From 73-13 sp035555435 (GTDB taxonomy: Bacteria > Actinomycetota > Actinomycetes > Actinomycetales > Microbacteriaceae): 21,589 nucleotides of DNA. The notes below the pieces were generated by a model that was not told where the DNA came from, searched no databases, and worked only from the letters and a program-made list of their open reading frames with translations. The stretch covers positions 1-21,589 of the forward strand of contig DATMGN010000024.1 in the NCBI GenBank assembly GCA_035555435.1, read 5' to 3'. Made by a program: the position numbers and the translations under genes. This document shows positions 1-7,455 of the stretch, in pieces (within the stretch, counting starts at the first letter, position 1; each line of letters opens with the position of its first letter).

Positions 1-1059
1 CACACCGACGTCGTGCCCGCGGATGCCGCCAACTGGTCGGTCGACCCCTTCGGGGGCGAGGTGCGCGGCGGCATGCTGTGGGGCCGTGGTGCGGTCGACA
101 TGAAGGACATGGACGCGATGATCGTCACGGCGGTCGGTGACATCCTCGCCTCGGGCCGGCTGCCGCAGCGCGAGCTCGTCGTCGCGTTCTTCGCCGACGA
201 GGAGAACGGCGGTCCGTTCGGCTCGCACTGGCTCGTCGAGCACCACCCCGAGCTCTTCGCGGGGGCGAGCGAGGCGATCAGCGAGGTCGGCGGCTACTCG
301 ATCGACGTCGACGGCCGACGCGCGTACCTGCTGCAGACTGGGGAGAAGGCGCTCGTGTGGGTCCGGCTGGTCGCGCAGGGTCCCGCCGCGCACGGCTCGC
401 GCCTCGTCAATGAGAACGCGATCACCCGGCTCGCGGAGGCGGTCGCGAGGATCGGTCGCACCGTGTGGCCGGTGCGGCTCACGACGACGACGCGGGCGCT
501 GCTGGAGGAGCTCGCCCGGCTGCTGCCCGCGGTCGGCGGCGATCCCGACGACCTGGTGCTCGCGACCGGCTCGGCCGCCGGCTTCCTCCGAGCGTCGCTG
601 CGCTCGACGACGAACCCGACGGTGTTGAGCGGCGGCTACAAGCACAATGTCATCCCGGACCGCGCGGAGGCGCTGCTCGACCTCCGCCCCCTGCCGGGCG
701 AGGAGGAGCTGCTGCTCGACGAGCTCCGAGCGCTGCTGCCGGAGGGGGTTGAGCTCGAAGTGGTGCGCAGCGACGTGGGGCTCGAGGCGCCGTTCACCGG
801 CCGCATCGTCGATGAGATCAAGGCGGTGCTGGAGCGCCACGATCCCGGTGCGCCCGTGCTGCCGTATCTGATGCCCGCGGGGACGGACAACAAGGCGCTC
901 TCGCGCCTCGGGATCGCCGGTTACGGCTTCGCGCCGCTGCGCCTGCCGGCCGACCTCGACTTCCCGGGGCTCTTCCACGGCGTCGACGAGCGCGTCCCGC
1001 TCGACGCCCTCGATTTCGGCACCGCGGTGCTCACCGACTTCCTCCTGGGCCCCCGCTAG
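1..1059 (+). CDS. M20-family metallopeptidase / amidohydrolase, 5' end missing
   Basis: Zinc-dependent hydrolase of the M20 (dipeptidase / succinyl-diaminopimelate desuccinylase / carboxypeptidase G2-like) family, presumably cytosolic. The frame is open from base 1, so the start lies outside the window; 352 residues are visible. The window opens inside the metal-site motif HTDVVP (first His and Asp ligands). GRGAVDMKD follows at about residues 28-36 (bridging Asp), then DEENGG near residue 65 (catalytic Glu pair), EVGG near 95 (Glu ligand), the HGS dimerisation-domain segment near 130, and FHGVDER near the C-terminus with the last His ligand. All expected metal ligands except those upstream are present. 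An M20 peptidase close to uppP is also seen in mycobacteria. The TAG stop overlaps a putative -10 box for uppP. The substrate cannot be told from sequence; a true DapE function is possible but unproven. Confidence 0.93.
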   Translation, partial: HTDVVPADAANWSVDPFGGEVRGGMLWGRGAVDMKDMDAMIVTAVGDILASGRLPQRELVVAFFADEENGGPFGSHWLVEHHPELFAGASEAISEVGGYSIDVDGRRAYLLQTGEKALVWVRLVAQGPAAHGSRLVNENAITRLAEAVARIGRTVWPVRLTTTTRALLEELARLLPAVGGDPDDLVLATGSAAGFLRASLRSTTNPTVLSGGYKHNVIPDRAEALLDLRPLPGEEELLLDELRALLPEGVELEVVRSDVGLEAPFTGRIVDEIKAVLERHDPGAPVLPYLMPAGTDNKALSRLGIAGYGFAPLRLPADLDFPGLFHGVDERVPLDALDFGTAVLTDFLLGPR

Positions 1060-1062
1060 GCT
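1057..1062 (+). promoter_or_regulatory. Putative -10 box of uppP (TAGGCT)
   Basis: TAGGCT ends 8 nt before the GTG start of uppP. With the usual distance of about 7 nt from -10 box to transcription start, the transcript would begin at or next to the start codon, that is, leaderless. No clear -35 box or Shine-Dalgarno is seen. The first three bases are the TAG stop codon of the preceding peptidase gene. Confidence 0.45.
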
Positions 1063-1070
1063 CGACGACC

Positions 1071-1934
1071 GTGAGTTTCATCGAGGCCATCATCCTCGGC
1101 CTCGTCCAAGGTCTGACCGAGTTCCTGCCGGTGTCCTCGAGCGCGCACGTGCGCATCGTGGGCGAGGCGTTCGGCCACGACCCCGGCGCGACGTTCACCG
1201 CGATCATCCAGATCGGCACCGAGGTCGCCGTCATCCTCTACTTCTGGCGGGATATCACCCGGATCATCGGGAAGTGGTTCCGCCACTTCTTCCCGAGCTC
1301 CGGGATCCGCCGCGACGACTCGGACGTGCGGCTGGGCTGGCTCATCGTCATCGGCACGCTGCCGATCGGTATCGTCGGCTACCTCGCGCAGAGCGAGATC
1401 CGCACCGCCTTCCGCTCGCTGTGGCTCGTCGCGATCGTGCTCATCGTCTTCGGTCTGCTGCTCGGCCTCGCGGACTGGCTCGGACACCGCCGCCGCAACA
1501 TCCAGAACATGACCTACCCGCATGGCCTGCTCATCGGGCTCGCGCAGGTGCTCGCGCTCGTGCCGGGTGTGAGCCGTTCGGGCGCGACGACGACGATGGC
1601 CCTCTCGCTCGGCTACACGCGGCCCGCCGCCGCCCGGTTCGCGTTCCTGCTCGCGATTCCCGCGGTGCTCGGCAGCGGCGTCTACGAGCTCTTCCAGGCG
1701 CTCAAAGGCGACGGCGCGACGGACGGGACCGGCACGGCGCTGCCGATCGTGCCGCTCGGTCTCGCGGAGACCGCGCTCGCGACGATCGTGTCGTTCATCG
1801 TGGGCTATGCCGTGATCGCGTTCCTCATGCGCTGGCTGCAGACGCGCTCGTTCCTGCCGTTCGTCATCTACCGCGTGCTGCTCGGCGGCACGATCCTGGT
1901 GCTGCTCTCGGCGAACGTCCTGCAGCCCTACTGA
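1071..1934 (+). CDS. uppP: Undecaprenyl-diphosphate phosphatase UppP (BacA)
   Basis: Integral membrane enzyme that dephosphorylates undecaprenyl pyrophosphate, recycling the lipid carrier for peptidoglycan and other envelope polymers; family members confer bacitracin tolerance. The 287-residue length is normal for the family. The N-terminal signature GLTEFLPVSSSAH (about residues 14-26) and the second signature PGVSRSGATT (165-174) carry the conserved Glu, Ser, Arg and His of the active site. Hydrophobic segments fit about seven or eight membrane helices. The GTG start is placed directly before the conserved SFIEAIILGLVQG opening and has no Shine-Dalgarno, but a TAGGCT box lies 8 nt upstream. 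It follows the peptidase gene by 11 nt. Its 3' end overlaps the convergent PAC2 gene by 7 nt. Confidence 0.97.
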   Translation: MSFIEAIILGLVQGLTEFLPVSSSAHVRIVGEAFGHDPGATFTAIIQIGTEVAVILYFWRDITRIIGKWFRHFFPSSGIRRDDSDVRLGWLIVIGTLPIGIVGYLAQSEIRTAFRSLWLVAIVLIVFGLLLGLADWLGHRRRNIQNMTYPHGLLIGLAQVLALVPGVSRSGATTTMALSLGYTRPAAARFAFLLAIPAVLGSGVYELFQALKGDGATDGTGTALPIVPLGLAETALATIVSFIVGYAVIAFLMRWLQTRSFLPFVIYRVLLGGTILVLLSANVLQPY

Positions 1935-2773
1935 GCCCCGGAATCCCCGCGCCGCTTGAGGTAGCGCTCGAACTCCTCGGCGATCGCGTCGCCGGTCGCT
2001 TCGGGGGCGTCGACGGTGTCGCGCGCCCGCTCGAGCGTCTCGATGTAGGACGCCATCTCGTCGTCGTCGTCCGCGAGCTGGTCGATGCCCGACTCCCACA
2101 CGGCCGCCTCCTCGACGAGCTCGTCCCGCGGCACCTCGACCGTGACGAACTCGCCGAGCCGGTCGAGCAGTGCGAGCGTCGCCTTGGGGCTCGGGGAGTT
2201 GTGGACGTAGTGGGGGACCGACGCCCAGATCGAGACGGTGGGGATGCCCTCGGTGCCGAAGGCGTCGGCGAGCACGCCGATGATGCCGGTCGGCCCCTCG
2301 TAGGTCGAGCGCTCGATGCCGAACGCGGTGCGCACCTGCGGGTCCTCGCTCGACGCGAAGGTCGCGATGGGGCGCGTGTGCGGCACGTCGGCGAGCATCG
2401 CGCCGAGGAAGACGACGAAATCGATGCCGGAGTCCTGCACGAACTCGAGCACCTCGGCGGCGAACGTCTTCCACATCCGCGACGGCTCGGTGCCGAGCAG
2501 CAGGTAGATGCCGTCGCCCGCCTCGGGCTCGGAGGGCGCGTGCATCGTGACGCCCGGCCACGTGATGCCGCGCGAGCCGTCGGCCCGGATCGTCACCATG
2601 GGCCGGCTGAACTGGTAGTCGAAGTAGTCCTCGGGGTCGATCTCGGCGACGACCTCGCTCCCGAGATGATCGCGCAATCGCCGCACCGCGCCGCTCGCCG
2701 CCTCTCCGGCGTCGTTCCATCCCTCGAACGCGACGATGAGCGCCCTGTTGCGGGAGAACGGCACCGAGACCAT
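1928..2773 (-). CDS. PAC2-family protein
   Basis: Member of the PAC2 family, named after eukaryotic proteasome assembly chaperone 2; actinobacterial members are often encoded near Pup-proteasome genes, and their bacterial role is not well defined. The protein has 281 residues. Family landmarks visible are EGWNDAGEAAS (about 16-26), the PHYVHNSPSPKATLALL stretch in the middle, and an acidic C-terminal helix (LADDDDEMASYIETLERA) of the kind common in this family. The ATG start has a strong Shine-Dalgarno, GGAAGGAG at 2778-2785. No signal peptide or membrane segment is visible. It is divergent from the HAD gene and overlaps the end of uppP tail to tail. A chaperone role is suggested only by homology; no proteasome subunits are encoded in this window. 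Confidence 0.9.
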   Translation of the reverse strand: MVSVPFSRNRALIVAFEGWNDAGEAASGAVRRLRDHLGSEVVAEIDPEDYFDYQFSRPMVTIRADGSRGITWPGVTMHAPSEPEAGDGIYLLLGTEPSRMWKTFAAEVLEFVQDSGIDFVVFLGAMLADVPHTRPIATFASSEDPQVRTAFGIERSTYEGPTGIIGVLADAFGTEGIPTVSIWASVPHYVHNSPSPKATLALLDRLGEFVTVEVPRDELVEEAAVWESGIDQLADDDDEMASYIETLERARDTVDAPEATGDAIAEEFERYLKRRGDSGAQ

Positions 2774-2799
2774 GCGACTCCTTCCGGCCGGTGGTCACC

Positions 2800-2815
2800 A
2801 GGATAGGACTACAGT
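2800..2815. promoter_or_regulatory. Divergent -10 boxes for the PAC2 and HAD genes
   Basis: On the minus strand TATCCT (2805-2800) would give the PAC2 gene a leader of about 20 nt containing its Shine-Dalgarno. On the plus strand TACAGT (2810-2815) ends 8 nt before the HAD gene ATG, giving a leaderless or nearly leaderless transcript. The two boxes are 4 bp apart, so the promoters probably compete. No -35 consensus is evident. Confidence 0.4.
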
Positions 2816-2823
2816 CGTGCGAG

Positions 2824-3507
2824 ATGGCCGAGGAAACCACGATCGGCGTGCTCTGGGACATGGATGGCACGCTCGTCGACACCGAACCGCTCTGGATGGC
2901 CGCCGAGACGGAGCTCGTCGCCTCGTTCGGCGGTGTCTGGACGCATGAGAACGCGATGGCGTGCGTCGGCAAGGGCCTCGACGACGCGTCGGCGATCATC
3001 CAGGCGGCGGGCGTACGGCTCGGCATCGGCGAGATCACGCGGTGGCTCACCGACCACGTCAAGGCGCACCTGAACCCCGAGACGATGCCGTGGCGCGCGG
3101 GGGCGCGGGAGCTGCTGCTCGCGCTGCGCGAGGCGGGCGTCCCGACGGCGCTCGTCACCATGTCACTGTCGGACATGGCGCATCACGTCGCGGACCAGCT
3201 CGGTTTCGTCGGCTTCGACGCGATCGTGGCGGGCGACGAGGTCGAGCACGCGAAGCCCCATCCGGACCCGTACCTGCGCGGTGCGGCCGCGATCGGCGTG
3301 CCGATCGCCGACTGCGCGGCGTTCGAGGACTCGAACATCGGCTTGAGCTCGGCGATCACCTCCGGCGCCTGCGCGATCGCCGTGCCGTGGATCGTGCCGA
3401 TCGAGCCGCGACCCGGCTTCATCACGTGGGCGACGCTGGAGGGGCGCACCGTCGAGGACGTGCGCGCCGCCGTTGCCGCGCATCGTGCCGCGGAGGCGAT
3501 CCGATGA
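2824..3507 (+). CDS. HAD-superfamily phosphatase (beta-phosphoglucomutase-like)
   Basis: Cytosolic haloacid-dehalogenase hydrolase with an alpha-helical cap (subfamily IA), acting on a small phosphorylated metabolite that cannot be named from sequence. Motif I is WDMDGTLVD (nucleophile Asp12 and acid/base Asp14), motif II is the VTMS strand, motif III is the Lys in AKPHPDPYL, and motif IV is FEDSNIGLSSA (Mg-binding acidic pair). The 227-residue length is typical. I chose ATG 2824 over an in-frame GTG at 2791 because the latter adds 11 residues lying before the -10 box, and the protein core begins just after 2824. The stop overlaps the trmI start as ATGA, so the two genes are very probably translationally coupled. 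HAD next to trmI is common in relatives. Confidence 0.92.
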   Translation: MAEETTIGVLWDMDGTLVDTEPLWMAAETELVASFGGVWTHENAMACVGKGLDDASAIIQAAGVRLGIGEITRWLTDHVKAHLNPETMPWRAGARELLLALREAGVPTALVTMSLSDMAHHVADQLGFVGFDAIVAGDEVEHAKPHPDPYLRGAAAIGVPIADCAAFEDSNIGLSSAITSGACAIAVPWIVPIEPRPGFITWATLEGRTVEDVRAAVAAHRAAEAIR

Positions 3508-4484
3508 CGACGCGGCGCGGCCCGTTCGTCGTGGGGGAGCGCGTGCAGCTCACGAGCACCAAGGGGCGCTTGAACACCGTCACGCTCGTAACCGACGGCG
3601 CGTTCCACTCCCACCGCGGCTACGTCTCGTACAACGACATCATCGGGCGGCCCGACGGCAGCGTCGTGACCGCGAGCAACGGCGAGGAGTTCCTCGTGCT
3701 GCGCCCGCTGCTGAAGGACTTCGCGCTCTCGATGCCGCGCGGTGCCGCGATCGTCTACCCGAAGGACGCGGCGCAGATCCTCGGTATCGCCGACGTCTTC
3801 CCGGGGGCGCGCGTCGTCGAGGCGGGCGTGGGCTCCGGCTCGCTCACCATGTGGCTGCTGCGCGCGATCGGGCCGAGCGGGTCGCTGCTGTCGATCGAGC
3901 GCCGCGAGGAGTTCGCCGACATCGCGCGCGCCAACGTGGCGGCCTTCATGGGCGCAGAGCCCGAGCAGTGGGCGTTGCGCCTCGGCGACTTCGCCGACGT
4001 GCTCCCGACGGCGGCGGAGCCCGGCAGCATCGATCGCATCGTCCTCGACATGCTCGCGCCCTGGGAGTGCATCGACGCGGCCGCCGACGCGCTCGCGCCG
4101 GGCGGCATCCTGTGCTGCTACGTCGCGACCGTCACGCAGCTGTCGCGCACGACGGAGGCGATCCGCGCGACGCGCGTCTTCACGCAGTCCGAGGCGAGCG
4201 AGACGCTCGTGCGCACCTGGCACGTCGACGGCCTCGCCGTGCGCCCGGACCACCGGATGAACGCGCACACGGGCTTCCTGCTCAGCGCGCGCCGGCTCGC
4301 GCCCGGCGTCGCGCCGCTCGAGCGCAAGCGCCGCGCCTCCAAGGACGACTACGAGGATGCCGATGTCGAAGCCTGGACGCCCGGCGCGCTCGGGCAGCGG
4401 GTGACAAGCCCCAAACGTGCGCGCAAGGCGGCCAGGCAGGCGGCCGCCGCGGCCGAGGCGGCGGGCGCACGGCCGGTAGAGTAG
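3504..4484 (+). CDS. trmI: tRNA (adenine-58-N1)-methyltransferase TrmI
   Basis: S-adenosylmethionine-dependent enzyme that makes m1A58 in the T-loop of tRNA; bacterial TrmI works as a homotetramer. The protein has 326 residues. The N-terminal small beta domain (about 1-75) carries the family GRLNTVTLV and HRGYVSYNDIIGRP segments. The Rossmann domain follows, with the SAM motif EAGVGSGSL (106-114), acidic motif II in LSIERREEF (about 129-137), and DMLAPWE and LAPGGILCCYVAT further on. The last 50 residues are Arg/Lys/Ala-rich and low in complexity, as in other actinobacterial TrmI. GGAGG at 3492-3496 is a good ribosome site for ATG 3504. Here the next gene begins 4 nt after the stop, whereas in many relatives the proteasomal ATPase gene follows. 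Confidence 0.95.
   Translation: MTTRRGPFVVGERVQLTSTKGRLNTVTLVTDGAFHSHRGYVSYNDIIGRPDGSVVTASNGEEFLVLRPLLKDFALSMPRGAAIVYPKDAAQILGIADVFPGARVVEAGVGSGSLTMWLLRAIGPSGSLLSIERREEFADIARANVAAFMGAEPEQWALRLGDFADVLPTAAEPGSIDRIVLDMLAPWECIDAAADALAPGGILCCYVATVTQLSRTTEAIRATRVFTQSEASETLVRTWHVDGLAVRPDHRMNAHTGFLLSARRLAPGVAPLERKRRASKDDYEDADVEAWTPGALGQRVTSPKRARKAARQAAAAAEAAGARPVE
4477..4482 (+). promoter_or_regulatory. Putative -10 box of the FKBP gene (TAGAGT)
   Basis: TAGAGT lies over the last codons of trmI and ends 6 nt before the GTG start of the FKBP lipoprotein, spacing that predicts leaderless transcription. No Shine-Dalgarno is present, which fits. Readthrough from trmI remains possible because the gap is only 4 nt. 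Confidence 0.4.
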
Positions 4485-4488
4485 GCCG

Positions 4489-5460
4489 GTGCGCAAGACC
4501 CCGGCCATCCTCGCCGCAACGGCCCTCGTCCTGACCCTCGCCGCCTGCGCCGCGCCGTCCGGCCCCGCCGTCGACGGCGGTTCGGCCCTCGACGCCGCGA
4601 GCTGCGCGCCGGTCTGGCAGCGCGGCGGCATCGCCGCGGGGGTCACCTCGACGGGCGACTTCGGGACGACGCCGGTCGACCCATCGTTCCCCGTCCCGCT
4701 CATCTCCCACGACCGCGACTCGAGCGCCTTCATCCACGTCGGCGACGGCGCGATCGTCGGCCCGAGCGACATCGTCGCGGGCACCATCACGCTCGTGGAC
4801 GGCGCGACCGGCATGCTCCTCGACCAGACCGCGACGACCGTGTACCTGCCGCTCGCGGGCGCCTCGCCGCTCTTCGACGCGGCCGTGTGCGCCCCCGTCG
4901 GCTCCCGCATCGCCGCGGTCGGCACGACCGAGTCGATCCTCGGTGCGGGCGTCGTGACGCAGAACGGGCTCGACCCGCAGCAGACCCTCGTCGCGATCAT
5001 CGACGTCCAGGACGCGTTCATCAGTCGCGCGCAGGGACCCTCCCTCCCGCCGCTCAACGGCCTGCCGAGCGTCTCGCTCGCGGCGAACGGACAGCCAGGA
5101 CTCTCCTTCACGAACGCGACCCCGCCGGCGGACCTGCGCATCGAGACGCTCATCCAGGGCAGCGGCACGACCGTCGCCGAGGGCGACACCGTGCTCCTCA
5201 ACTACACGGGCGTCAACTGGAACACCCGCACGGTCTTCGACACGAGCTGGGAGCGCGGCGCCCCCGCCCAGTTCGCGACGACGGCCGTCGTCGACGGCTT
5301 CGGACAGGCCCTCGTGGGGCAGCAGGTCGGCTCGCAGGTGCTCGTCTCGATCCCGCCCGCCTACGGCTACGGCGACAACCCGCCGACCGGCTCCGGCATC
5401 GGCGCGACCGACACGATCGTGTTCGTCATCGACATCCTCGGCGTACTGCCCGCCGCCTAG
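4489..5460 (+). CDS. FKBP-type peptidyl-prolyl isomerase lipoprotein
   Basis: Predicted extracytoplasmic prolyl cis-trans isomerase anchored by a lipid. The N-terminus has a basic start, a hydrophobic run and a lipobox LAAC with the lipidated Cys at position 20. The C-terminal domain (about 218-323) is a clear FKBP: NYTG with Tyr239, VFDTSW (Phe250, Asp251), VDGFGQALVG, the IPPAYGYG flap segment around 288-295, and a closing VFVIDILGV strand. Residues about 60-200 look like a degenerate first FKBP-like domain (VGDGAIVGPSDIVAGTITLVDG) lacking the YG flap, so this is probably a tandem-FKBP protein with one active domain. In relatives such a gene commonly sits between pafA and pafB. Likely role: folding of secreted proteins. 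It could also be an inactive scaffold. Confidence 0.92.
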   Translation: MRKTPAILAATALVLTLAACAAPSGPAVDGGSALDAASCAPVWQRGGIAAGVTSTGDFGTTPVDPSFPVPLISHDRDSSAFIHVGDGAIVGPSDIVAGTITLVDGATGMLLDQTATTVYLPLAGASPLFDAAVCAPVGSRIAAVGTTESILGAGVVTQNGLDPQQTLVAIIDVQDAFISRAQGPSLPPLNGLPSVSLAANGQPGLSFTNATPPADLRIETLIQGSGTTVAEGDTVLLNYTGVNWNTRTVFDTSWERGAPAQFATTAVVDGFGQALVGQQVGSQVLVSIPPAYGYGDNPPTGSGIGATDTIVFVIDILGVLPAA

Positions 5461-5463
5461 ACT
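5458..5463 (+). promoter_or_regulatory. Putative -10 box of pafB (TAGACT)
   Basis: TAGACT ends 7 nt before the GTG start of pafB and begins with the TAG stop codon of the FKBP gene. Spacing predicts a leaderless pafBC transcript; no Shine-Dalgarno precedes the start. I did not see a convincing -35 box. Confidence 0.45.
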
Positions 5464-5470
5464 CGCTGAC

Positions 5471-6454
5471 GTGGTGGCGCTCCCGAACAACTACGAGCGG
5501 CAGTTCAGCCTCGTCCTCGCCCTCGTCGCCACGAGCGGGGGGCTGCGCAAGTCGGAGATCCTCTCGACCGTGCACGGCTACGCGCAGCGCTACCGGGACA
5601 CCGACGCGAGCGCGCTCGCCTCGCTCGACCGACTGTTCGAGCGCGACAAGCGCGCGCTCAAGGACCTCGGCGTGCCGATCGAGACGATCGACGACCCGAG
5701 CGACCCCGGCAACAATCAGCTCGCCCGATACCGCATCCCCAAGACCGCCTACGACCTCCCCGAGGACATCTCGTTCACCCCGGGGGAGCTCGCGCTCCTC
5801 GGACTCGCGGCCGAGGTGTGGCGCGAGGGTTCGCTGTCGGACGACTCGCGCCGCGCGCTGACGAAGCTGCGGGGGCTCGGCATCGCCGCGAGCGACCCCG
5901 TCGTCGGCTACCTCCCGCTCGTGCGCGCCGCCGAGCCCGCGCTCGACGCGCTGCGCGTCGCGATCCAGGAGCGTCGCATCGTCGAGTTCGACTACCTCAA
6001 GCCGAGCGCGGCCGAGCCGACCCGGCGACGCGTCTCGCCGCTCGACCTCCTCCACCACCAGGGACGCTGGCTGCTCGCCGCCGCCGACGCCGAAGGGGTG
6101 CGCAAGACATTCCTGGTGCGCCGGATCGTCGGCGACGTGCGCATGACGGCGGCCGCGGCGCTCGCGCCGGCCCCCGACGAGGTCGAGCGCGAGCTGGCAG
6201 AACTCGATGCGGTCGCCCTCCGGAACGCCGCGCGCGTCGCCGTCGCCCCCGGCTCCGACGCGGAGCTGCGGCTGCGCAACCGCGCCGGCAGCCGCGAGCT
6301 CGACTCGGGGCTCCTCGAGGTACACGATCCCGACCTCGCGCTCCTCGCCGACGAGCTCATCGCCCTCCACCCCGAGGCGACCGTGCTCGAGCCCCCCGTG
6401 CTCATCGAGCTCGTCGTCGACCGGCTCGCCCGACTCCAGGCGGCCCATGGCTGA
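5471..6454 (+). CDS. pafB: PafB, WYL-domain transcriptional regulator
   Basis: Subunit of the PafBC transcriptional activator, which in mycobacteria drives most LexA/RecA-independent DNA-damage genes. It was first named as a proteasome accessory factor because it lies beside pafA, but is not part of the protease. The 327-residue protein has an N-terminal winged helix-turn-helix (about 1-90, opening YERQFSLVLALVATSGGLRKSEIL) and a central WYL domain (about 150-240) with VEFDYLKPS, RVSPLDLLHHQGRWLLAAAD and KTFLVRRI, then a C-terminal WCX-like region. The core WYL triplet reads WLL. GTG 5471 is followed by a second GTG codon. It overlaps pafC by 8 nt, so the two subunits are made together. PafB/PafC retention without a nearby proteasome fits their DNA-damage role. 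Confidence 0.94.
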   Translation: MVALPNNYERQFSLVLALVATSGGLRKSEILSTVHGYAQRYRDTDASALASLDRLFERDKRALKDLGVPIETIDDPSDPGNNQLARYRIPKTAYDLPEDISFTPGELALLGLAAEVWREGSLSDDSRRALTKLRGLGIAASDPVVGYLPLVRAAEPALDALRVAIQERRIVEFDYLKPSAAEPTRRRVSPLDLLHHQGRWLLAAADAEGVRKTFLVRRIVGDVRMTAAAALAPAPDEVERELAELDAVALRNAARVAVAPGSDAELRLRNRAGSRELDSGLLEVHDPDLALLADELIALHPEATVLEPPVLIELVVDRLARLQAAHG

Positions 6455-7424
6455 GCCGGCCGACAGCAGCGACAAGCTCGCGTTCTTTCTCGCCTTCGTC
6501 CCATACCTGCAGGGGCGCGGGCCCGTCGCCGTCGCCGAGGCGGCCGCCCACTTCGGGTATCCCGAGGCCTTCATCCGCGACTCGGTGCTCAAGATCATGA
6601 CGATGGGCATCCCGGGGGAGACCGGCATGTACCTCGCGCAGGACCTCTTCGACTTCGACCTCGGCGCGCTCGAGCGTCACGACGAGCTCGTGCTCGTGCA
6701 GCACGTCGCGATCGACGACGTGCCGCGCATCTCCGCGCGCGAAGCCGCGGGGCTGCTCGCGGGCCTGCGTCTGCTCGGCGCCGACCCCGCCGTCGCGGGC
6801 GTCGCCGACTTCGAGAGCCTGCGCGCGAAGCTCGCGCGCGGCGCTGCCGAGGCACCCGCCGAGCCGGTCGTCGCGTTCTCCGCCGCCGGATCGCCCCACT
6901 TCGCCCCCCTGCGCGACGCGATCACCGCGGGCCGGCGGGTCGCATTCGACTATCGGAACGCCGACGGGACGAGCGCGCGGCGCGACGTCGACCCCATCCG
7001 ACTCGACTCGACCGACGCCGAGTTGTACCTGCGGGGCTGGTGCTACCTGCGCGGCGCGCTGCGGACCTTCCGGCTCGACCGGATCTCCGCGCTCCAGGTC
7101 CTCGACGTCGCCGCCGAGCGGGGGAGTGCCGACCTCGAGCTCTCCGAGATCGGCTTCGACCCGGGTCCCGACGACGGGATCGTGACGATCGAATGCGATG
7201 CCGCCGGCATGCCGCTCATCTCCGGCTACCGCCCGACCGCTCTCAAGCGCGTCGGCGGATCCACGAGAGTCCGGATGGACGTCGCGATCGGCTCCGACGC
7301 GGCGCTGCGGCGCATCGTCGCCGAGGTGCCGGGGGCGGTCGTCGTCGGACCGCCCGCCGCACGCGAGGCGGTCCGCGCGTGGGCGGAGGACTCGCTCGGG
7401 CGATACCGGACCGCCGCCGAGTAG
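6447..7424 (+). CDS. pafC: PafC, WYL-domain transcriptional regulator
   Basis: Second subunit of the PafBC DNA-damage response activator. The protein has 325 residues. The N-terminal winged-helix region (about 1-90) starts DKLAFFLAFVPYLQGRGPV and includes a helix pair around AEAAAHFGYPEAFIRDSVL. The WYL domain (about 155-225) is canonical: VAFDYRNADG, the GWCYLRGALRTFRLDRI segment with Trp-Cys-Tyr-Leu, then a C-terminal WCX-type domain. It starts at ATG 6447 inside the end of pafB (8-nt overlap), which indicates translational coupling. Its TAG stop also forms the start of a TAGAAT box for tatA. pafB-pafC-tatA-tatC order is conserved across many actinobacteria. Confidence 0.94.
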   Translation: MAEPADSSDKLAFFLAFVPYLQGRGPVAVAEAAAHFGYPEAFIRDSVLKIMTMGIPGETGMYLAQDLFDFDLGALERHDELVLVQHVAIDDVPRISAREAAGLLAGLRLLGADPAVAGVADFESLRAKLARGAAEAPAEPVVAFSAAGSPHFAPLRDAITAGRRVAFDYRNADGTSARRDVDPIRLDSTDAELYLRGWCYLRGALRTFRLDRISALQVLDVAAERGSADLELSEIGFDPGPDDGIVTIECDAAGMPLISGYRPTALKRVGGSTRVRMDVAIGSDAALRRIVAEVPGAVVVGPPAAREAVRAWAEDSLGRYRTAAE

Positions 7425-7450
7425 AATCACAGCACCGCAGGGGAAGGAAG
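7422..7450 (+). promoter_or_regulatory. tatA -10 box (TAGAAT) and Shine-Dalgarno
   Basis: TAGAAT at 7422-7427 begins with the pafC stop codon and would start a transcript near 7434. The resulting leader of about 22 nt carries GGGGAAGGAAG at 7440-7450, 5 nt before the tatA ATG. Unlike most promoters in this window it predicts a leadered, Shine-Dalgarno-driven message, as might suit an abundant small translocase subunit. Confidence 0.5.
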
Positions 7451-7455
7451 CGCGA

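Noticed and set aside
2791..2823. Earlier GTG start for the HAD gene
   Set aside because: It would place the start upstream of the TACAGT box and add 11 residues not typical of the family.
1056..3176. 706-residue open frame on the minus strand
   Set aside because: It runs antisense to uppP and the HAD gene in a frame kept open by GC-rich codons; the translation is Arg/Ala-rich low-complexity with no domain, while uppP, PAC2 and HAD are clear in other frames.
3183..5201. 672-residue minus-strand open frame opposite trmI and the FKBP gene
   Set aside because: Low-complexity Arg/Ala/Gly sequence without motifs, antisense to two well-supported genes.
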